Shown here: positions 6,627 through 11,254 of the stretch, in pieces
How the letters are laid out: each line of letters starts with the position of its first letter
Position numbering within the stretch: the first letter of the stretch is position 1
Program-made: the position numbers and the translations under genes
Notes under the pieces: model-generated
Databases searched by the model: none
What the model saw: only the letters and a program-made list of their open reading frames with translations
What the model was told of the DNA's origin: nothing
From: an uncultured Opitutia bacterium
GTDB taxonomy: Bacteria > Verrucomicrobiota > Verrucomicrobiia > Opitutales > UBA953
DNA length: 11,254 nt
Assembly: GCA_903882335.1 (NCBI GenBank)
Contig: CAIRWP010000133.1
Location: 1 to 11,254, forward strand
Direction of reading: 5' to 3'

Positions 6627-8102
6627 TCAATTCGTCCCCTTGGCCAGGAGGGTCTTGAGTTCGGCGACCGCCGGGGCGTAGGCCGGGTGCGTGGCGACGT
6701 TGGTCAGTTCGCCCGGGTCTTTCTCGTGGTCGTAGAGCTCGATCCCGAGGCGACCTTCGTTCCATTCGGTGTAGCGGTAGCGCTCGGTGCGGACGGACCG
6801 GCCGACCTTGCGTTCTGGGGTGGCGTCCTTCTTCTTGCCGCCGGCGTTGATGGCGCCGAAATCGACCTGCGTGTAGGCGGCGTGAGCCCACGGGCGGTGC
6901 GGATCTTCGAGCAACGGCCGGAGGCTCTTGCCTTGGGTGCGCTTGTCGGGGGTCAGGCCGCAGAGGTCGGCCACGGTCGGGTAGAGGTCGACCAATTCGG
7001 CGACCCGCTTCGTGGCCTGACCGTTGGCCTTGCTGCCGGGGTCGCGGATGATGAACGGCACGCGGGCGGAGTCTTCATAGAGCGAGCGCTTCTGCCAGAG
7101 GCCATGTTCGCCGAGGTTATAGCCGTGGTCGCTGATGAAGACCACGAGCGTGTTCTGGTCGAGGCCCTGGGCCTTCAGTTCCGCGAGCACGAGCCCGAAC
7201 TGGGCGTCCATGAAGGTCGTCGAAGCCAGGTAGGCCTGCTTGGCCGTACGTTGGGTATCCTCGGTCATCCCGTAGTTCGCCACGGCCGTGTTGGAAAGGG
7301 CCACCGGCGGCTTGGCGGCGCGGTCGGCGGCGGGGTCGGGGACGAGCTCGACCTTGTCCTTGGGGTAGGTCTGGAAATAGGGCTTCGGGGCCACGTACGG
7401 GGTGTGCGGACGGAAAAAGCCGACGGCCAGGAAGAACGGTTTGGCGTGCTTCTGCCGCAGGAAGGTGATCGCCTGCGCGGCGATTTTGCCGTCGGTCTGT
7501 TCGGCGTCCGTGCCGTCGGCGGCCAGCCAGCTCAGCGTACCGCCGTAGTTGCCGGTGCCCACGAGCACCTGGCCCGCCTTGCCCTTGGCTTTGTCGGCGG
7601 ACGTGCCGGCGCCGACCCCGATGGAGAAGATCTTATCCTCGTCGTCGCAATCGCGGCCCCGGGGGTTCCAGACCTGTTCCCAGGACTGCGGGTCGTCGAG
7701 ACCGTTGGTGCCGATCTCCTTCGGGACGCCGTAATGGTAGAGCTTGCCGATCCGGGCGACCGAGTACCCGTGGTTCCTGAACAGCTGCGGCAGCGTCACC
7801 AGGTCCGGGATCACCTTCCGGAATTCCTTGGCGTTGTCGTAGACACCGGTGGTGTCGGGGCGTAGTCCCGTCAGGAACGAGGTGCGGCTCGGGTTGCAGA
7901 GCGCGTATTGGCAATACGCGCGGTCGAAGCGGACGCCGGTGCGGGCGAGGGCGTCGATGTTCGGCGTCAGCGCCGGGCCGCCATACGTTCCCATCGCCGC
8001 GCGACAATCATCGGCCACCAGCAGCAGGACATTCTTGGGCGGCTCGGCGCCGAAGGCGGTCAGGCCGGCGAGGAGGCAGAGGGCGGCGGTGGGGAGGCGC
8101 AT
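6627..8102 (-). CDS. Secreted sulfatase, iduronate-2-sulfatase type (formylglycine-dependent)
   Basis: The 491-residue protein has a Sec signal peptide (MRLPTAALCLLAGLTAFGA, cleavage likely after residue 19), so it should act outside the cytoplasmic membrane. It belongs to the type I sulfatases of the alkaline phosphatase superfamily. LLVADD (27-32) gives the first metal ligands D31/D32. CNPSRTSFLTG holds C69 of the C-x-P-x-R motif, the cysteine converted to formylglycine by the maturation enzyme (the serine type would need anSME). SDHGYNLGEHGLWQK supplies D325, H326 and K338. The run GLRPDTTGVYDNAKEFRK, with the later TLPQLFRNHGYSVARIGKLYH, follows human iduronate-2-sulfatase closely (S1_7-like). 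The likely substrate is therefore a sulfated uronic acid or related glycan, but the exact one is not shown. The leader is pyrimidine-rich and lacks a Shine-Dalgarno. It sits beside sulfate-assimilation genes. Confidence 0.92.
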   Translation of the reverse strand: MRLPTAALCLLAGLTAFGAEPPKNVLLLVADDCRAAMGTYGGPALTPNIDALARTGVRFDRAYCQYALCNPSRTSFLTGLRPDTTGVYDNAKEFRKVIPDLVTLPQLFRNHGYSVARIGKLYHYGVPKEIGTNGLDDPQSWEQVWNPRGRDCDDEDKIFSIGVGAGTSADKAKGKAGQVLVGTGNYGGTLSWLAADGTDAEQTDGKIAAQAITFLRQKHAKPFFLAVGFFRPHTPYVAPKPYFQTYPKDKVELVPDPAADRAAKPPVALSNTAVANYGMTEDTQRTAKQAYLASTTFMDAQFGLVLAELKAQGLDQNTLVVFISDHGYNLGEHGLWQKRSLYEDSARVPFIIRDPGSKANGQATKRVAELVDLYPTVADLCGLTPDKRTQGKSLRPLLEDPHRPWAHAAYTQVDFGAINAGGKKKDATPERKVGRSVRTERYRYTEWNEGRLGIELYDHEKDPGELTNVATHPAYAPAVAELKTLLAKGTN

Positions 8103-8159
8103 GATCGAGGACTAGAGGACGGAGGGCCGGAGGACAAGAGGGGAGCGAAGGAGGTGTTG

Positions 8160-8264
8160 GCGGTTAGCGGATGGCGGTTGGGGCTTCTGACGGGTGAAAG
8201 CAGAACAGGCGACAAGGGTTGCTCCCTGCCGCCTGATGCTTCCTGACCGCCAACCGCTAACCGC
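8160..8264. repeat. Inverted heptad element pair forming a roughly 105-base hairpin (copies 2 and 3)
   Basis: Left arm 8160-8182 is GCGGTTA-GCGGATG-GCGGTTG plus GG. Right arm 8242-8264, read on the minus strand, is GCGGTTAGCGGTTGGCGG followed by TCAGG. The arms agree at 20 of 23 positions; two of the three differences are G-U pairs in plus-strand RNA. The 59-base centre also folds: GAAAGCA (8196-8202) with TGCTTC (8237-8242), CAGGCG (8206-8211) with CGCCTG (8230-8235), and AGGG (8215-8218) with CCCT (8224-8227) around loop TTGCT. It fills the spacer between cysNC and the sulfatase, starting 16 bases after the cysNC stop on the minus strand. The rest of the spacer (8103-8159) is purine-rich on the plus strand with no other recognisable feature. 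Confidence 0.85.
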
Positions 8265-8280
8265 GAAAACCTTTGCGCGG

Positions 8281-10179
8281 TTACACTTCCCAGTCTTCGC
8301 CCTTGCCCTGGACAATCTTGTCGACGGCGGCGAGGACGAGGTCGACGGCTTCTTCCTGGGAGGTCTTGTCGGTCTGGATGTGGACCTCGGGAGACTCGGG
8401 AGCCTCGTAGGGCGAGGAGATGCCGGTGAACTCGGCGATCTCGCCGCGGCGAGCCTTGGCGTAGAGCCCCTTGACGTCGCGGGATTCGCAGACGGCCAGC
8501 GGGGCGTCGACGAAGACTTCGATGAAGGGTTGGCTAGCGAGGGCGGCGCGGGCCTTGGCCCGGTCGGCGGCCAGCGGGGCAATCAGGGTGACGAGCGTGA
8601 GGTGGCCCGAGCCGGCGAAGAGGCCGGCGACGGCGGAGGCGCGGCGGACGCTTTCGGCGCGGTCCGCGGCGGAGAAACCGAGGTCGCGGTTGAGCGAGAC
8701 GCGCAGGTCATCCCCGTCGACCCGCACGACCTTGCGGCCGGCGTCGAAGAGGCGGCGTTCGACGGCCTCGGCGATGGTGGACTTGCCGGAGCCGGAGAGG
8801 CCGGTGAACCAGATCACCGCGGGCGGGTGGCCGGCGCGGGCGGTACGCTCGACGGCCGTGACCTTGCCGGAAGGGGCGTCGGACTTGGCGATCGCATCGA
8901 GGATGATACCGCCGCCATGGATGCGACCGCCTTCCTCCAGCGCGAAGCGACCGGTGATCGGGCACTCGTGGTGGAGGTCGTAGGCGACGTTGCGGGTGGC
9001 GCGCACCACGACCTCGCAGATCGAGTCGCGCGGCACGCTATCGGCCTGGGTGGACTCAAGCGTGGAGGCGTCGGTCACCTGTTCAATCCGGGCGATCACC
9101 GCGTCGACGTTCTGCGTCAGGAGGCGGAGGCGGTAGGTCTTTTTCAGGGTCAGCGGTTCCTTGCCGAGCCAGAAAATCCGGGCGCGGAACTCGCGGCCGA
9201 CGCGGGGTTGGTGCGTCGGGTGCGAGGCGACCTGGCCGCGCTCGACGAAGATCTGCTCGGAGAGTGTGACGCTGGCGGAGCCGCCTGTGCCGACGACCTC
9301 GCGGGACTCGGGTCCCGGCCAGTCCTCGAAGGTGCGGACGGTGCTGCGCCGGCCGCCGGGCTGGAAGATGAGCTCGTCGCCGGGGCGGATGGCGCCGGCC
9401 TCGACGCGGCCGGCGATGATGCGGCGGTGGTCGAAGCGGTAGATGTCGGAGACCGGCAGGCGTAGCGGCAGGCCGGTGAGGTCGTCCTCGTGGCGGAACG
9501 TATCGAGGGCTTCGGTGACCGTGGGGCCCCGCCACCACGGCATCTGGGCGGCGCGCTCGACGACGTTCTCACCGTGCTTGGCGGCGATCGGGATGAAGTG
9601 GACGGCGGTGAGGCCGAGGGTCTTGAGGAAGGCCGAGTATTCGGCGACGATCTTCCGGTAGGTCACCTCGGAGTGGTCGACGAGGTCCATCTTGTTCACC
9701 AGCACGACGAGCTGCTTCACACCCAGGAGGGAGAGCAGGAAGGCGTGGCGGCGGGACTGGTCCATGACGCCTTCCTTGGCGTCGATGAGCAGGAGCGCGG
9801 CGGAGGCGCTGGCGGCGCCGGTCACCATGTTCTTGAGGAACTCCTTGTGGCCCGGCGCGTCGATGATCGCGTAGGCGCGCTGCTTCGTGCGGAAGAAGAT
9901 GCGGGTGGTGTCGATCGTGATGTTCTGCTCCTGCTCCTCGATGAGGGCGTCGAGCAGGAAGGCGTACTCGAATTCCATGCCTTCGATCGCGCAGTTCTTG
10001 CGGACCTGCTCGATCTTGCCGTTGGGCAGCGAGTCGGTGTCATGGAGGAGGCGGCCGACGAAGGTGGACTTGCCGTGGTCGACGTGGCCGACGACGACGA
10101 CGTGCATCTTACGGGCGTCTTCGGCGGCGGCCTGGGCAGCGGCTTGGGCTGCGGCGGGGGCGAGAAGGGGGGCGGACAT
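8281..10179 (-). CDS. cysNC: Bifunctional sulfate adenylyltransferase large subunit (CysN) / adenylylsulfate kinase (CysC)
   Basis: The 632-residue fusion has a GTPase N-terminal part: GHVDHGKST (31-39), DAPGHKEF (107-114) and NKMD (162-165), followed by two beta-barrel domains to about residue 440. With CysD it couples GTP hydrolysis to formation of adenosine 5'-phosphosulfate (APS) from ATP and sulfate. The C-terminal CysC domain (about 453-632) has P-loop GLSGSGKST (460-468), GLYAKARRGEI and FTGISSPYE, and would phosphorylate APS to PAPS. Three usually conserved kinase positions differ: D491 in DGDDLR (normally N), S510 in RAESVRR (normally N) and A534 in LIAP (normally ISP), so activity may be altered. 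The GTPase segment resembles EF-1-alpha (DAPGHKEFLKNMVTGAA) more than E. coli CysN. An alanine-rich leader (8-20) precedes it. It starts 31 bases after cysD, implying one operon. Confidence 0.93.
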   Translation of the reverse strand: MSAPLLAPAAAQAAAQAAAEDARKMHVVVVGHVDHGKSTFVGRLLHDTDSLPNGKIEQVRKNCAIEGMEFEYAFLLDALIEEQEQNITIDTTRIFFRTKQRAYAIIDAPGHKEFLKNMVTGAASASAALLLIDAKEGVMDQSRRHAFLLSLLGVKQLVVLVNKMDLVDHSEVTYRKIVAEYSAFLKTLGLTAVHFIPIAAKHGENVVERAAQMPWWRGPTVTEALDTFRHEDDLTGLPLRLPVSDIYRFDHRRIIAGRVEAGAIRPGDELIFQPGGRRSTVRTFEDWPGPESREVVGTGGSASVTLSEQIFVERGQVASHPTHQPRVGREFRARIFWLGKEPLTLKKTYRLRLLTQNVDAVIARIEQVTDASTLESTQADSVPRDSICEVVVRATRNVAYDLHHECPITGRFALEEGGRIHGGGIILDAIAKSDAPSGKVTAVERTARAGHPPAVIWFTGLSGSGKSTIAEAVERRLFDAGRKVVRVDGDDLRVSLNRDLGFSAADRAESVRRASAVAGLFAGSGHLTLVTLIAPLAADRAKARAALASQPFIEVFVDAPLAVCESRDVKGLYAKARRGEIAEFTGISSPYEAPESPEVHIQTDKTSQEEAVDLVLAAVDKIVQGKGEDWEV

Positions 10180-10210
10180 GGTGCGGAAGGTGTCTGGGGG
10201 TGGGCGGGGC

Positions 10211-11032
10211 TTACATGAAACCCTTGGCGCGTAGCTCCTGCATGGAGTTGCGACCGACGTGGTCTTGGGCGCGGCCGGCGCGCTCGCTGACCTTGGTGCG
10301 CTTCAGTTCCTCGATGACCTCGTCGATGTTGCTCGCCGGGCTGTCGACCGGGTGGGTGATCGGGTGGCAGCCGAGGGAGCGGAAGCGCTTGCCGTCGCGG
10401 GCGTAGTAGAGGGTCGGGTTCGGGATGTTCTCGCGGCGGATGTACTCCCAGATGTCGAGTTCGGTCCACTCGAGGAGCGGTTGGACGCGCACGTGGCCGC
10501 CCTCGGGCGCGACGCTGGCGAACTGCCCCCAGAACTCCGGCGGCTGGTCCTTGTAGTCCCAGTTGCCTTCGGCCGAGCGCGGGGAGAACCAGCGTTCCTT
10601 GGCGCGGGTCGGGTCCTCGTCGCGGCGGATACCGGTGACGAGCGCGTCCCACTTGAACTCGTCAATCGCGGCCTTGAACGGCACTGTCTTGAGCTCATGG
10701 GTGACGGTCACCGGGTCGTGCGTCGCGTAGCCGATGCCGCGGCGGATAGCGTCCTCATTGACGCGGACGATCAGGTCGATGCCGTGGATGACCTTGGCCT
10801 TCTCGCGGAACTCGTACATCTCCGGGAACTCGTAGGTCGTGTCGATATGCAGCAGCGGGAACGGGATCTTGCCGCAGAATGCCTTGCGAGCCAGCCAGAT
10901 GAGGACGTTGGAATCCTTGCCCATGGACCAGGGCATGCAGACGGAGCGGAAGTTGGCGAAGGCCTCGCGGAAGACGTGGATCGACGTCTGCTCGAGGCGG
11001 GTCAGGTGGTCGTTTTGGGCGTTGCGGGACAT
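10211..11032 (-). CDS. cysD: Sulfate adenylyltransferase small subunit
   Basis: This 273-residue N-type ATP pyrophosphatase is the catalytic subunit of ATP sulfurylase. It carries out ATP + sulfate to APS + pyrophosphate in the cytoplasm, driven by the CysN GTPase. The PP-loop SMGKDS (36-41) binds the pyrophosphate. FPLLHIDTTYEFPEMYEFRE, GIRRDEDPTRAKER and LEWTELDIWEYI are all CysD signatures, and the protein ends SERAGRAQD...SMQELRAKGFM, as in E. coli (SERQGR...SMELKKRQGYF). It is shorter than E. coli CysD (302) because the segment between the LYYARDGK and FRSLGC regions lacks about 30 residues. The ATG at 11032 is preceded by a pyrimidine-rich leader made of repeat sequence, without a Shine-Dalgarno. 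cysNC follows after 31 bases and cysH precedes it, giving the transcription order cysH-cysD-cysNC. Confidence 0.95.
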   Translation of the reverse strand: MSRNAQNDHLTRLEQTSIHVFREAFANFRSVCMPWSMGKDSNVLIWLARKAFCGKIPFPLLHIDTTYEFPEMYEFREKAKVIHGIDLIVRVNEDAIRRGIGYATHDPVTVTHELKTVPFKAAIDEFKWDALVTGIRRDEDPTRAKERWFSPRSAEGNWDYKDQPPEFWGQFASVAPEGGHVRVQPLLEWTELDIWEYIRRENIPNPTLYYARDGKRFRSLGCHPITHPVDSPASNIDEVIEELKRTKVSERAGRAQDHVGRNSMQELRAKGFM

Positions 11033-11033
11033 G

Positions 11034-11126
11034 CTGAAGGGAAGGTGGAAGCGGTTAGCGGTTGGCGGTTGGGAACGCAGAGGGACTGAAGGGAAGGTGG
11101 AAGCGGGTAGCGGTTGGCGGTTGGGA
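11034..11126 (+). repeat. Tandem 52-base duplication carrying heptad copies 4 and 5
   Basis: Two direct copies start at 11034 and 11086. Their first 41 bases are identical except for one T/G difference (11055 against 11107). Each contains CTGAAGGGAAGGTGGAA followed by a three-unit heptad array: GCGGTTA-GCGGTTG-GCGGTTG at 11051-11071 and GCGGGTA-GCGGTTG-GCGGTTG at 11103-11123. The first copy touches the cysD start codon, so the repeat forms the cysD leader on the minus strand. A partial third start (GAAGGGAAG) follows near 11138. Confidence 0.9.
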
Positions 11127-11180
11127 GAAGAGGGTGCGAAGGGAAGAAGGGTGGTTCTGGGATTGAGGCGGTTTTTCTAC

Positions 11181-11205
11181 CCGCCAACCGCTAACCGCTA
11201 ACCCC
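11181..11205 (-). repeat. GCGGTTR heptad array, copy 6, overlapping the cysH stop codon
   Basis: On the minus strand it reads GGGGTTA-GCGGTTA-GCGGTTG-GCGG. Bases 11181-11198 are an exact 18-base inverted copy of 11051-11068 (112 bases between) and a 17-of-18 inverted copy of 11103-11120, so RNA between cysH and cysD can fold into alternative long hairpins. The cysH stop codon TAG (11191-11193) lies inside the array. Confidence 0.88.
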
Positions 11206-11254
11206 TTTCTTGGTCCTCGTGTGCAGGCCGCATTCCTTCTTATCGAAGCCGGGC
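11191..11254 (-). CDS. cysH: Phosphoadenylyl-sulfate (or adenylyl-sulfate) reductase, C-terminal end only
   Basis: The last 20 residues before the TAG at 11191-11193 read PGFDKKECGLHTRTKKGVSG. The ECGLH motif with preceding lysines is the C-terminal signature of CysH reductases; its cysteine attacks the sulfonucleotide to form the enzyme S-sulfocysteine intermediate, which thioredoxin resolves to release sulfite. The place directly upstream of cysD and cysNC supports this. The rest lies outside the window, so it cannot be decided whether the enzyme is the PAPS type or the iron-sulfur APS type (which has extra CC pairs). The final GVSG and the stop codon are encoded by the heptad repeat, so the native C-terminus seems to have been replaced or extended by repeat sequence. 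Confidence 0.8.
   Translation of the reverse strand, partial: PGFDKKECGLHTRTKKGVSG

Noticed and set aside
8160..8264. Integron attC-like site, suggested by a roughly 105-base imperfect palindrome ending in GTTA/TAAC
   Set aside because: The ends do not satisfy GTTRRRY/RYYYAAC (GTTAGCG has C where a purine is needed), the neighbours are housekeeping genes, and there is no integrase or cassette array.

Overview
The window is a GC-rich bacterial chromosome segment. The Tat-exported oxidoreductase, secreted iduronate-type sulfatase, fused CysN/CysC and pyrimidine-rich leaders mostly lacking Shine-Dalgarno sequences suggest a Verrucomicrobiota member, possibly Opitutales. That assignment is an inference from gene content and style, since no rRNA is present.

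Left part (1-1443, plus strand): the 3' end of infA (translation initiation factor IF-1) with an unusual Pro/Arg tail, a rho-independent terminator, then cysK (cysteine synthase) with its own promoter candidate and a strong terminator. A 195-base gap follows. It holds several hairpins and ends in a second, orphan plus-strand terminator, which makes it a candidate small-RNA locus. A minus-strand DUF3800 remnant (1443-1796) lies directly against that terminator.

Middle part (1918-5768, plus strand): a perfect GAAC-N4-GTTC palindrome (a LexA-type SOS box) sits one base before the umuD start codon. It is followed by the umuDC translesion polymerase V pair, a DMT/EamA-type membrane transporter and a Tat-exported Gfo/Idh/MocA oxidoreductase.

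Right part (5934-11254, minus strand): read in the direction of transcription, the genes are cysH (3' end only), cysD, cysNC (ATP sulfurylase large subunit fused to an APS kinase domain), a secreted sulfatase and azoR (FMN-dependent NADH-azoreductase). CysD and CysN activate sulfate to APS, the CysC domain would make PAPS, CysH reduces APS or PAPS, and CysK, about 7 kb away, fixes the sulfide into cysteine. The sulfatase could supply sulfate from sulfated polysaccharides.

The least conventional content is in the intergenic spacers. Three of them (5769-5933, 8103-8280, 11033-11190) carry six copies of a GCGGTTR heptad element with core GCGGTTAGCGGTTGGCGG. Two spacers hold it as inverted pairs able to fold into long hairpins. 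In the third, the left arm is replaced by 15 tandem AGGGNN hexamers. On the minus strand the element sits directly behind, or overlaps, the stop codons of azoR, cysNC and cysH. The APS kinase domain of CysNC also departs from the usual motifs at three conserved positions.
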